A stretch of DNA of 64,000 bases from Hexactinellida sp. DTS-2022. Taxonomy: Eukaryota; Porifera; Hexactinellida. Below are positions 42,480-53,620 of the stretch, piece by piece (position 1 is the first letter of the stretch; every line of letters begins with the position of its first letter). Both the position numbers and the translations under genes were made by a program. A model generated the notes under the pieces. The model ran no database searches. It was given only the letters and a program-made list of their open reading frames with translations, and was not told the DNA's origin. Location of the stretch: positions 1,550,001 through 1,614,000 of the forward strand of contig JAPNXP010000006.1 of NCBI GenBank assembly GCA_028753945.1. Reading direction: 5' to 3'.

Positions 42480-43216
42480 CCAATTTGTAGTACTTTAGAC
42501 TCATAGCATAGTTTCTATAGTGAGCTGGGTTCCACTCAAAGAAAGGTTTTCTTTAATTTTATACCGAATAGGTCTCGTCACCTTCCTACTACTTGTAATA
42601 AGGTTGAGCCAATTGGAAATGAATAGTATTACACCGACTGTTAGGAAAAGTAGTTGGTGCTTGGGTATTATGAATATAGTTTAAACTACGTATATGATAC
42701 ATTGAAAGATCCACAACAAATATAGGTACATGTATTTAACTTTGTAATGCAACGAGTACCCAAAATTCGCCCTGCTAGATATGTGTTAAGGGAGGAAATC
42801 AGCATCAACTGAGTTATTACCAACATGGCAAGTAATATTAAGTACAGCAAAGTGGCTGGGTGAAGATACAGGTATCCCATAATAAGAGTTACATGCAATT
42901 AAAATATTCAAAAGTTGAATTTCGTGCTGGAGTGTAGATGTGAATATAGAACTCGTGAGTTATTAGTGTGTAACAGGCAACACCAACCATATCAAGTATA
43001 ATAATGACCAAATGCAGTTTATCTCGGAATTGAACAGTTTGTAAATTGTAGAGTATTTGGTTATCAAAAACATCCCATTCGTAAATGATTGTATTTAGCA
43101 CGAAACGAACACAAACGATAAATAATGATGAACAAATAATTAAGAAAATCAAAGTGAAAGAAGATTCTATAACTGTTTTTATAAAATGAAATGTGTTGGG
43201 GAATACATTGAATAAC
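42480..43216 (-). CDS. Exon candidates of an unrecognised multi-pass membrane protein
   Basis: A strong acceptor (TTATTTATTCTTCAG) opens a frame near 43216 reading LFNVFPNTFHFIKTVIESSF, two hydrophobic helices (LIFLIICSSLFIVCV; LVIIILDMVGVACYTLI) and FYIHIYTPARNS, to a stop near 42895. The next frame (42898-42686) has HPATLLYLILLAMLVITQLM. A third (about 42627-42500) follows CTTTTCCTAACAG and reads GVILFISNWLNLITSS, then a basic tail to a stop. The first two frames overlap without an obvious intron, so a frameshift or a very short intron separates them. At least four membrane helices are predicted. I could not place the family. Confidence 0.45.
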
Positions 43217-45200
43217 TGAAGAATAAATAATCCTATGTACTATAATTAGCAATTTCATGCTATAGTAAGGCTAAGGGGAACTAACAAAAATAGATAAATC
43301 CCAAACAAAGAAAAGGTAATGAAACGAGTAATAATATTATTAAATTTCCGTGTATTATGTAATGGTAACAAATGAAATAATATTATACGTATAACATTAT
43401 CCGTAAGGGAAATATTATTCAGGATAATTTGGGATAACTTCCAATGCTCGCTTGTTCTCTATATGATTGATTGCCATTTTGTAAAAACGTTGTGTAGTAA
43501 TAATATTTTATATTTGAAAATTTTGTTTGTTAGTTGCTAATGAAAATTTTACATAAACCAAATGGCTAGCTCCACTGGGGATAACAGTTAAACAATTATG
43601 GTAATTTCGAAATAACATATAGAAATTTCTAACATGAATATTCAAAATTTATCCAAAGGCTATAATAGGCAAACAAGTATGCTGGTAAAGAGGACTTTTG
43701 TTGTTGTTAATTAAGTTGAAATAACTAATGATAAGAGATCAAGACAGCGTAACAGTTGAGTGAAGCGAAGAGATGGAGAGTAAAAGGGGAGTTGCATATA
43801 AAAAACATTTAAAAACTCCAAATATGTATAACATATAGTTTGCTTCTTACAATTTCACGCGACTGATTAATGAAATGATTATCTTGGTAAAACAGTATAC
43901 TCTCTTTAATACTAAACCAGGGGAACGGAGAAATTTTTTCTTAATATCCGGAGTTACTTCCACTATTTATATAAGCTAGGGAATTTAACTTTATACTCCT
44001 TTACCAATATTTTTCCTTATACGTGTTCGCTTTCATATTAACGAATCTACTGTATTATGAAACATCTTAAAATGTATACATATAGTAGCCCAATAATAAT
44101 AATAATAATAATAATAATATTAATTACTTATCCTTGGTAGACGGACAGTGTAAATCGTGCACCTGACAGGGTTGGGTTAAATTATAATTTTCAATTTCAA
44201 TTACGCTATGCTTAGAATTAAAATTATAATTACAATTACAATTATATGGGTTTGACTTTCCAAATACAATTACAACTATGTCAATAACGTAGTTAATTGT
44301 AATAGAATTATTTAAAATTATAATTGAACCCAACCCGAGATGTTGCTGCATAGAAACCTGAGACTGGTTTCCATACTTGCCAACCGGGGCGTCTGCTTTT
44401 TGGCAAAGATTTTGTAAATTGTCCCGCGTCCCGCTTTTAGACACGTTTGTCCCGCTTTTTGTACCTTGTATTTCATTTTTGTGACAATAACAATAAAATA
44501 TAAAGATCTGACCATTGCTTCTTCCAATTAGGTAATAAATCTGTAGAATTGACTAGCGTCCCGTTTTATTGAAGGGACGTCTCGTTTTATGCAATTGGAG
44601 CAAGGTTCCTTCCGTTGAGATAATGAAATTATTACAATTACTAGTTAATAATAAATCATATATAGTATATGAATCATTATTAACTAGTAATAGTAATACT
44701 ACTTCACTTATTTATGTACTAATGTTCTTTGTCCCGCCAAACTTCCTTATGTCCCGCCAAAATTTATTCCTCCGTCCCGCCAAAGACTTGCTATAGGTTG
44801 GCAAGTGCAAGTATGGGTTTCTTATAGTGCTTACAATTAATTTTGACTGACCGGTAATATTAGCAGCAGTGTTTGAATATATACCCTCATCATAATAAAG
44901 AGAAGCCATTTGTTCATGTAAAATCAACACCTTACTAGAAGTCTAGCAAAAATGTGAAGCCGAAATGGTGCTAACAATAATCAGGGACTTCTTCAATATA
45001 GGGACTGTAAACTTCGTTTTTCGGTAAAATTAGCGAAGGCCGAAAACAGTATTGTGTACTTATTGATATCCCGTAATCCGCTAATGCTAGACACAGGAAA
45101 TGTATTATTGTCGTATAGGAAGTCATATCTTGGGAGTCCAACGGTCATATTGGTGGAATGTAAGTTATGCGATGTTCACATCTTTCCATATATGGTAATA
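43217..45200. other. Intergenic with a GTCCCGC-repeat element
   Basis: Between about 44376 and 44805 inverted ends ACTTGCCAACC and GGTTGGCAAGT enclose iterated GTCCCGC/CCGCCAAA motifs, a probable MITE. Before it lie an (AAT)n run (44093-44120) and AATTATAATTGTAATTG repeats. No gene is supported; the ORFs at 44124-44930 fall in these repeats. Confidence 0.45.
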
Positions 45201-45307
45201 CAGTAGAGCCTCTGAACAACGGACACCTTGACCTTGGGACCGGAACCGTTGTCCGTTATTTAGAGGTTGTTCGCTATTTGGAGTGTCCGTTATGGGAGGC
45301 TCCACTG
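45201..45307. mobile_element. Tc1/mariner-like MITE, 107 bp
   Basis: CAGTAGAGCCTCTGAACAACG and ATGGGAGGCTCCACTG with TA on both sides; internal GTCCGTTAT repeats. Confidence 0.75.
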
Positions 45308-45504
45308 TATTGTTAAAATCTCGAGATCAGTCAACTTTATGCATATTAAATTTATTGTTGGCGAATGGGAAATGGGATATCATATTTAGGGACTCAGTAG
45401 ATCACATTGAATTACCTAAGTGGACCAGTATTAATAAAATTCCTCATAAAGTCCCCTTGTTAAGAATACAATACAATGTAATTTGTTTGGGAAATTCAAA
45501 TTCT

Positions 45505-45865
45505 CATTTAATAGCTCACTTAATTTCAGTTGCACGATAAGGATAGCTCGAATCCAATTAATAATAAAAGAAAAACATGCAATAGAAGAGACAAATTATT
45601 GATTGGTTAAATGAATTTATTTTAACTCAATCAGATTGTAGCCTTAGAAAATATATATATTATGCAGTCTATTTATACTAATTGATAAAGTCTGCTAATC
45701 CACACTAACAAACCCTCGAATTTAATTGGTTAACATATTTTGTCACCTTCAAATGTAAATATTTCTCTTCAAAACGAATAGATCGTTGTCGCAGTACAAA
45801 ATTACCCCTGTATTCATATTTTCAGCTTTCTGGGACTCGTAGTTTTCCCAATTTATTTTAAGTAC
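45505..45865 (-). mobile_element. Helitron-like family C fragment (empty site for the LINE)
   Basis: It is colinear with 21781-21910 plus 22910-23125, but lacks the LINE: TATTGATTGGTTAAAT continues through AACTCAATCAGATTG to GAAAATAT. Neither end is intact. Confidence 0.7.
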
Positions 45866-46541
45866 ACTAGACTGTTTTCCGCCTACGCTAATTATACCGT
45901 AAAACGAAGTTTACAGTTCCTATATTAAAGAAGTCCCTGCAATAATATATTAATAACGAACACTAGAAAACGTATCGGGGTTTCATTCCAGGGGTGGTAG
46001 GGGGGTGCACGTCCTTCAATTGTCCCCCACCTAGAAATACCACTTACACAACGAAGATTTAATTTATGCCCCCCTTAAGAATATATATATCCCAAATTTC
46101 CAACCTTACATGCAAATCCTGTATGAAACACTGTTTACAATCGACAATTTTTCGGTCTCCCAACCCTGGTACCTGATTAATAATAATAATAATTAATTAT
46201 TGGATTATTAAAAATAGTACATATGTACACATATCAGAACATATTTAGAAAATTCTGCGTAAATTGAACAATCAACACAAATAAATAACCTAACCAATTA
46301 ATAACAATATTATAACACTCTAATCTAAATTGGACTAATATAGTAGATCGTGCTAGGAGACAATGGGGCTGTATTAAACTTTGGAGTTTGAAATTCCTGA
46401 ACTGTACAAGTATTTGAATTGTTGATAATATAGGTGGGAGGGAGGGAGGGAAGGAGATAAAAATAATGTTAAAGAGTGTAGCATGGTATAGCAGGTAACT
46501 GTGAATAGGTTATACTCGTGGGAGTGGATATTCATGGATTG
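45866..46541. other. Intergenic, no gene seen
   Basis: Includes a hAT-like CCAGGGGTGGTAGGGGGG end (45990) and a GGGAGGGAGGGAGGG run (46437-46452). Downstream flank of the MAN1-type gene. Confidence 0.35.
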
Positions 46542-48952
46542 TTACATGGGAGGATAAATATACTTTTTAGTCACAGCGTAGTTCTTGAATAAATCGTTGT
46601 ACTTTTCAGATGTCATGTATTTCACAATCAGCATTTGCCCTGAAAAGTATGGTAAGTAATATTAAATCCATTTGAGAATAATGTTGTACAAACAAACATC
46701 TTATGAAGTAATTGACAATGTATAAAACTGAGATCATTGGAGAGTAAAATAAGCTAATTAGAGTTGGTTGTATTTTACAATATATGCAAGCATTCATCAA
46801 TGGTTCATGGTTACAGTATTGGGAAATAAAAGAGCTAAGTTAATGATAACGCACGTTTGTACCAAGCTCCGTGCAGAGCTCTGTAGGCCCCTGCGGCAGC
46901 CTGAATAGACTCCATCTTTACGTAGACACACCCCTGCTGGGATCTCCGGTCTACCTGAATGTCCAACACGCCTCCGTGGGGAATGCATTGGTCTAGAATG
47001 CTGTACTCTGCATAGTAGGTAGTGTCATGATCCAGCAGTCTACAGGAAATCAATTAAAGTATATACGGTAGTTATGTTAAGACCACTTGAACAAGAAATC
47101 ATATATTTTATGTTAATTAACTTATATTAACTCATCAATTGATTTGAAATAATTAGCTATGAGTGAATAAGATATTATCTAATCGATGATATACTAACTC
47201 ACTTGGTGACGTTCTTAAACACATGCTCTACCCGGAAACATTGAGAAGGAGTCCCGTTGGGGGGAGCAACCTTAGAATCCACTCCAGGCGGATAGTCGTC
47301 TAGCGCTGGAAGTAAAACAAAGATAGAAACAGTTACTGGGATCATATTCCTACACTGACGTACGATTGGCTGCATAACACAGACTGGATGGCGCAATAGA
47401 ATGTAAATTAGTACAAGTAAGATAGCTTGCATGATTAGTTCATGATTTGAGGTCTAAGCCAGACTTATAGCATTGCACTGGTGGGATGTTATGTCTGTGT
47501 TATTTGTGAGCTAACTCAAGTCTTGCTAATACATATTTTCACGGAATTTCAAAGCAGAAAGCCAGAAATCGAGATAGTATAGAGATATGTATTTACATAT
47601 GGGCCGGATTTGATTTGAAAACGAAAAAGGACAATTCGCGCATCAATGCGAAGCGTAATTTGAAACATTTCAGCCCTATTTCAATGTTCTAACTCATCAG
47701 GATTAAAAGTTATGCTATTACATTGCATTCTCAAAGAATGATTACTAGACAATTAAAATTCGTTATTTCAGAGAAATAATATAATAATATATAATTCACC
47801 TCTGCCTTGCCAACATGACATTCTCTCCTTCACTTCATTACTCTATCGTAAACAAAAAAACATTAATGGGATTAATATTAATAAACATCAAAACAAGTTA
47901 ATAGAGGAGCACAATTATTGTTGTTCTCTTATGCTTGCGTTACATAAAATAAATCGAATTCGAACGGTTAACAAAGACAGGATCTACTCTAATACTCACA
48001 TTTGTTGGCATCGGTTCTAATTCAACCCATTTCCACACATGCACGTCATTTCCCCCAACCCTCCTGATCTCATTTCTAACTCTGCTCTCGTTACATCTCA
48101 TATACTCCACTGCCTTCCTCCACAGATTGTCTTTAGAAGCTCTAAACAGACAGTTAATATTAGAGTTTGATGAGTATATAAATGTCCAGTTAATAGCAAT
48201 TATAAGAATATACATTGGTGAATCGGCTAGTCTGCCACCGTATTTACAGCTTATTCGCAGGAATATAGATTACCATTCAAAGTAAATACATTAAGTTCCT
48301 ATGGATGGCTTTTGACACATGGCCATAATTATTGACAAGGTAATAGTGTTTAATCGATGTAGAGTTCAATTGCCGGCTAGCCGGGAGAGAATAACCACCT
48401 GCCATCATTACTAGCCATGCTATTGTGTGTGTTATGCATATAATACAGTGTATAGTTAGTAAAGTCGCTACAGCGCAGGAATTACGATGGAATCATGCAA
48501 TTCGTTATAACAAATCGTTATAATGATAAGTGGCTATTGAGGAATAACCGCATATTATTATAATTAACAAAACCATAGGCATATACATATGTTCTTATAT
48601 CTGAATAGATAAACAGTTAGAATGGTTCCCAGAATATGAATCCATAAAATAGATAATTACCTGTTTTTCTCTGGAATAATCTGGTCCCTTATGTGAGTGA
48701 TCATATGGTACTTAGTTATTCCCCCGTGTTGTTTGGTAGCGATATAATCCTTTCGTAATATGTCTGTGAATAAAAGTTAATTATTCCCATTAATTAAATA
48801 GGTTTATGTTGCGAATACATTACAATATACTTACTGTTTATCTTGTGTATTATAACAAACATCTCCTCGAGATCTCCCATTCTTTTCTGGTGTATGAAGT
48901 AGAATAGGTAGAGAATAGCCAGATTAACACACAACACTATAAGAGTACACAT
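46542..48952 (-). CDS. MAN1/LEMD2-3 type inner nuclear membrane protein, C-terminal module
   Basis: Seven exons (48835-48952, 48661-48763, 48000-48141, 47800-47842, 47203-47305, 46855-47039, 46542-46639) join in one frame to 263 residues and a stop, each with GT-AG borders. Residues 2-21 form a membrane helix. The MAN1-Src1 C-terminal winged-helix region follows: HKINNILRK, THIRDQIIPEKN, LWRKAVEYM-CNESRVRNEIRR-GGNDVHVWKW. CWQGR is in a 43-nt micro-exon. The U2AF-homology-type RRM has ILDQCIPHGGVLDIQVDR, QQGCVYVK and ALHGAWYK, ending LIVKYMTSEKYNDLF. In human LEMD3 this module follows the second membrane helix, faces the nucleoplasm and binds DNA and R-Smads. The model has no LEM domain. A TAA abuts the ATG in frame; an alternative acceptor (TCTTATAG, just inside exon 1) could link upstream exons. 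Confidence 0.9.
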
Positions 48953-49049
48953 TTATAAAATATTTAGAAACTAAGCAGTCATCATTTTAATACTGAATTA
49001 ATCAATGCCTGTCATACTAAGGACAGGAATCAATTAAACATATATTTAA

Positions 49050-49527
49050 CGAGCCCTTCGGTCTTGGTCGCTTTGCGACGGATCGGTGCTATGCACCTCA
49101 AGTTAACGGCCGCTGCGCGGCCTTACTACTCTCCATTTTTTCCATGGAAAACGGTAGAAAGGGACGTTATATACATCCCTTTATAAGATTACCATAGTTT
49201 TAAACAACAACAATAAATATTCATATTATAAATTGATGAGTGCGAAATTCGTGTTCAGCATATTTGTTTACCTATAATACTCGTTGAAAAATAGCTTCTA
49301 GGTTGATTTTGAATTTTCATTATTTTGTTTACCTATTTGTGTAAACAACAACAATAAATATTCATATTACAAATATAAAATGCGAAATTCAAAATCAGCA
49401 TACTTATAACATTTGGAACTTAGTATATAACTCAATTATAATTGCGGTTTCTATTCCCCCATCACTATATTACAATCCGGACAAACAAACAAACAAACAC
49501 ACAACAATCCAGTTTTTAAAATATAGA
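49050..49527 (-). mobile_element. Helitron-like element, family A, 478 bp
   Basis: 5' TCTATATTTTAAAAACTGG (minus strand) after an A and 3' GGGCTCG before a T. All three 3' hairpins are present. It starts about 100 bp upstream of the first MAN1-type exon. Confidence 0.75.
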
Positions 49528-49543
49528 TGTATAGATAGATATA

Positions 49544-49975
49544 CTAGCGCCTCGATTTTGCTAGGTCGCTTCGTGGTTGGTGTGTGGTTTATACGGCCTA
49601 AAATATTAAAAAAATAATGATTACGTCATCATGCGATAATCAGAAAGCATATTGACAATCTGGTGTGACCAACGTGTCCGTACTATAAATGTACATAACG
49701 GTCATAACCTATTAAATTTTCAGATTTTATCTTTCTGAGGGCGCTAATTATGTGCGATTAAATGAATTTTCATACACCTCAAAATGTTACAATGACGTCA
49801 TAACTTGGCGAGGTGTGGAAAATTTCAGTGGAAACCTCAACTTGTTGTCGGGGGCCAAAGTTACATATATATGCCAAAAATCAGATTTCGAAACCGTCCA
49901 GTTTCTTCAATCAACTCGGAACACACAAAGAAATATATATATACACACACCCACCTTGTGCTTTAATAGTATAGA
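49544..49975 (-). mobile_element. Helitron, family B, 432 bp
   Basis: On the minus strand it starts TCTATACTATTAAAGCACAAG after an A and ends in CTAG before a T, the canonical Helitron termini. It shares GTGTGACCAACGTGTCC and GGGCGCTAATTATGTGCGATT with the next copy. The hairpin before CTAG is weaker than in the next copy. Confidence 0.8.
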
Positions 49976-49981
49976 TATAGA

Positions 49982-50445
49982 CTAGCGCGCTTCGCTTGCT
50001 AGGTCGCTACGCGGCAGAACACAACCACACACCAATAGCGATATATAGCGTAAATAGACATAAAATAGTCAAATTTAATAATGTAAATTTTAATGATTAC
50101 GTCATCATGCGATAATGAGTCAGCATATTGGCAATCTGGTGTGACCAACGTGTCCCCATCATTAATGTGCATGTTCTATTAAACTTTCAGATTTTTACTG
50201 TTAGAGGGTGCAAATTATGTGCGATTAAGTGAATTTTCATGCTTCTCGAAATGTGACATTGACCTCATAACTTGTCGAGGTGTGAGAAATTTTGAGTGGA
50301 AACCTCAACTTGTTGGCGGGTCCAAAAGTTACCCCTATATGCCAAAAATCACATTTGGAACCGTCCAGTTTCTTCAATCAACTCGGAACATACAAATAGG
50401 ATAGATATACACACACACTACAGGTTTGTGTTTTAATACTATAGA
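49982..50445 (-). mobile_element. Helitron, family B, 464 bp
   Basis: Minus strand 5' TCTATAGTATTAAAACACAAA after an A; 3' AGCAAGCGAAGCGCGCTAG before a T, with a GC-rich terminal stem. It lies 6 bp from the previous copy in the same orientation. Non-autonomous: no Rep or helicase frame. Confidence 0.85.
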
Positions 50446-51112
50446 TAATCATTCAATTGTGATTATAAACACAGGTCACCATATTTATTTATTCAATTAA
50501 ACAATATAATTGAATAAATAAATAACAGATTCAGTTAATCAGCATAAATTTCCATAAAGTTAGGAGGAAGTCGGTTGCTTATCCTGTTAACATAAGGTCA
50601 CATATTAATCAAGAAATCACTAATATCTGTGTTAATGCAGGTTTTCCAATACAGTATATATAATTCAGGATTTTAAGCCAGTAATACCAGTAATCCCAAA
50701 GTCCATATGAAGTGATTGCATTAGAGAATCAGCTAGTTCAGCCATCAAGGCTGTCCCACTGGCTAATAGGAACTCGATTGATGTGAAGCGATTCAATCTC
50801 AAAAGTTACCATAGTTAACCAACTAATCTCTCGCATTCTTAGAAGGGTATCAAAAGTTGAATAATTACAGATAAAATTACAGCCAAATGTACCAAAAAGT
50901 ACTAGAAACCTTACAAATAATTACATTGGAAATTTGATAGAGGTTTGAATATTTATCACATATCGTAACACAAATAAGATTAACATATAGAGTTGAACAG
51001 CTGTTTATTTGAGACAGGACTAAGGACTCCATCGATGCATATAGTCAAACATATCACGAATTCTATTGTGAGACATAAGAGTAACTAAGTATACTAAACA
51101 TTACTTTGAGAA
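50446..51112. other. Intergenic, no gene seen
   Basis: AT-rich, with a short palindrome around ATTCAATTAAACAATATAATTGAAT (50490-50515). Confidence 0.3.
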
Positions 51113-51946
51113 TCTATATAATAAAACACATTTGTTGTCTGTTTGTCTGTTTGTTTGTGTGTTTGTCCAGAATTAGTAAGAAAGACCATAAGCTTTAGAG
51201 ATCTCTTAATTTGCATGCAGGGGTAATTTTACATACTGACAACGATCTAAGGGTTTATAAACGAATTAACGGGATTATGACGTCATAAAGGCACATATTT
51301 GGGAATAACTCTTTCAGTTTTTATCCGATTCGCCCACAATTTTAGATGACAAGACAACATGAAATGAGAGACACGTATACCAATTTATGGGTTTATGACG
51401 TCACAGGGAATAAATTATTATTATTATTTAATTTTTTTAAATTCACTGCACATATTCACATATTAAATTAATTGCACATATTGAGGTTTGCTGACTCCAC
51501 CTACTGACTCCACCTGCACGATTTCACTTTAGTTAGTTCTAATAGTGGTACAGTCGAAACCGGTTTTTTCTAACCAATTCTTTGCATGGAAATAAAGTAA
51601 GAAAAATCCGATAGTTAGAATAAACCGATTCAAAATAACACAAAATTGGAATTTCTTACACGTTTAAAATAAATAATTAGTTAGAAAAAACCGATTAGTT
51701 AGAAAAAACCGGTGTTAGAATAAACCGGTTTCGACTGTATCATATATTAATAGCACACGAAATGCACAAGTTTAGATATTTAGATATGCATAAGTGTTCA
51801 TATTAAATTATTAATTGCTATTGAATTAGATAAATCTTTTCTCTATTCTGTTAGGCTGCGAAGCGGCCGTTAATTGTATTACGTAGTGTCTACTAAGAAC
51901 GAACAAAGGTCGCGAAGCGACGAGAGTCACGAGACCGAAGGGCTCG
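51113..51946 (+). mobile_element. Helitron-like element, family C, 834 bp
   Basis: TCTATATAATAAAACACATTT after an A to GGGCTCG before a T. It has the TTTGTCTGTTTGTTTGTG tract, GGGATTATGACGTCATA and the common 3' hairpin region. A Tc1/mariner-like MITE is nested at 51551-51737. Confidence 0.75.
51551..51737. mobile_element. Tc1/mariner-like MITE, 187 bp, nested
   Basis: CAGTCGAAACCGGTTTTTTC and ATAAACCGGTTTCGACTG with TA on both sides; TTAGTTAGAAAAAACCG repeats inside. Confidence 0.85.
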
Positions 51947-52187
51947 TAAAATTAAAATTCAATTTTAATATGAATATAGAATATCTCGTTATTATGTTAC
52001 AGAGGTTGTACAATACGTAAATTATCCCCGTGTAAAACGTCTCGTATTAACTGTTCTCGATGATAAACTCTTTCATTAGTAAAATAAGGAACGGATAAGG
52101 AACACTGAAGCTGAAATAAATAATATAAATAACTTTAGTCTAGGAAACACGTGCACGTATTTCCGTAACTAAGAACATATTATTTGT

Positions 52188-53311
52188 AACTCGCTTGCTA
52201 GGTAGCTTCGCGGCAGAACACACAACATACCAACCGCAAAGCGGCTGGTATGTTGTTGTGTTCTACTTTATGTCGTTATTTATTGCATAAATAGGCATAA
52301 AATAGTCAAATTTAACAGTGTTAAATTTTAATCATTATATTACGTCATTATTTGATAATGAGTAAGCTATTGATAATCTGGTGTAACCAACTTGTCCGCA
52401 TCATGTCCGCATCATTATTGTACATCTATATTATTAAATCTCGATTGTTGTGTGTTTGTTTGTGTGTGTGTGTGTGTGTTTGTTTGTCCGGATTGTATTA
52501 AAGTGCGGGGGGATAGAAACCGCATTAATATATGAGATATTCACTAACTTTCAAATGTTATAATATGTAAACAAGTATGCTGAACACGAATTTCGCATTT
52601 ACAAATTTATAATATGAATATTTGTTGTTGTTGTTTACACAAAATAGGTAAACAAATTAATGAAATTCAAAATCAACCTAGAAGTTTGCTTCCAACGGGT
52701 ATTATAGGTTAACAAGTATGCTGAACACGAATTTCGCATTTACAAATTTATAATATGAATATTTGTTGTTGTTGTTTACACAAAATAGGTAAACAAATTA
52801 GTGAAAATTCAAAATCAAACCAGGAGTTAGCTTTCAACGGGTATTATATTATAGGTAAACAAGTATGCTGAACACGAATTTCGCGTTTATAAATTTCTCA
52901 TATGAATATTTGTTGTTGTTGTTTACACAAAATAGGTATACAAATTAATGAAAATTTAAAATCAACCTAGAAGTTAGCTTTCAACGGGTATTATAGGTAA
53001 ACAAGTATGCTGAACACGATTTTCGCGTTTAAAAATTGAGAATATGAAAAACAAGTTAAAAAATGGAAATCTTATATAGGGATCTATATAACGTCCCTTT
53101 CTACCATTTTCCATGGCAGAAGGGTGAGGAGTAAGGCCGCATAGCGGCCGTTAACTTGAGGTGCGTAGCACCGATCTGTCGCAAAGCGACCGAGACCGAA
53201 GGGCTCGTGTACTATTAATCTTTCAGATTTGTATCTCGTAGAGGGTGCGAATTATGTTTGATTAGGTGAATTATCACGCTTTTCAAAATGTGACAACGAG
53301 TCTCACCGTTC
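52188..53311 (-). mobile_element. Helitron, family B, interrupted by a family A copy
   Basis: 52188-52424 and 53208-53311 together match the 49982-50445 copy (CTTGCTAGGTAGCTTCGCGG, CAAATTTAACAGTGTTAAAT, then CTTTCAGATTTGTA and GAGGGTGCGAATTATG). The 5' end is missing beyond the hAT element at 53324. The break point is exactly the insertion site of 52425-53207. Confidence 0.8.
52425..53207 (+). mobile_element. Helitron-like element, family A, 783 bp, nested
   Basis: Comparison with the family B copy at 50150-50200 (uninterrupted ATGTGCATGTTCTATT) shows insertion between A52424 and T53208 without target duplication. It begins TCTATATTATTAAATC and ends GAAGGGCTCG. Three tandem modules of about 140 bp (GTAAACAAGTATGCTGAACA to CTAGAAGTTAGCTTTCAACG) make it longer than its relatives. 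It carries all three 3' hairpins. Confidence 0.9.
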
Positions 53312-53323
53312 TACAGATACAGG

Positions 53324-53616
53324 CACGGTTGCCGTGGGAATGGAATTTCCATTCCCATTCCCATCCCATTCCCATAGGAATCCTGTGGGAATCCCATAGG
53401 GGAGTATAATATACATACGTATACATAAAAAACAATTTAATTACTAAAGCAGATTCGTATCAATAGTAAAGCCTATATTAATTAAGGATGGCCTAATGAA
53501 ACCATATTCGAATATCCCATGGGGATCCCCACAGGGGAAAATCTGATTCCCATTCCCATCCCATTCCCATGGGTATGGGGATCCCCATGGGAATTCCCAT
53601 ACCCACGGCAACTCTG
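53324..53616. mobile_element. hAT-type element of CCCATT repeats, 293 bp
   Basis: CACGGTTGCCGTGGG at the left and CCCACGGCAACTCTG at the right, with an exact 8-bp duplication GATACAGG (53316-53323, 53617-53624). Most of the interior is TCCCATTCCCAT and its inverse. Confidence 0.85.
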
Positions 53617-53620
53617 GATA

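Noticed and set aside
42686-43216. Polycystin or TRP-channel identity for the membrane exons
   Set aside because: Helix spacing is loosely similar, but no pore or family-specific motif can be seen.
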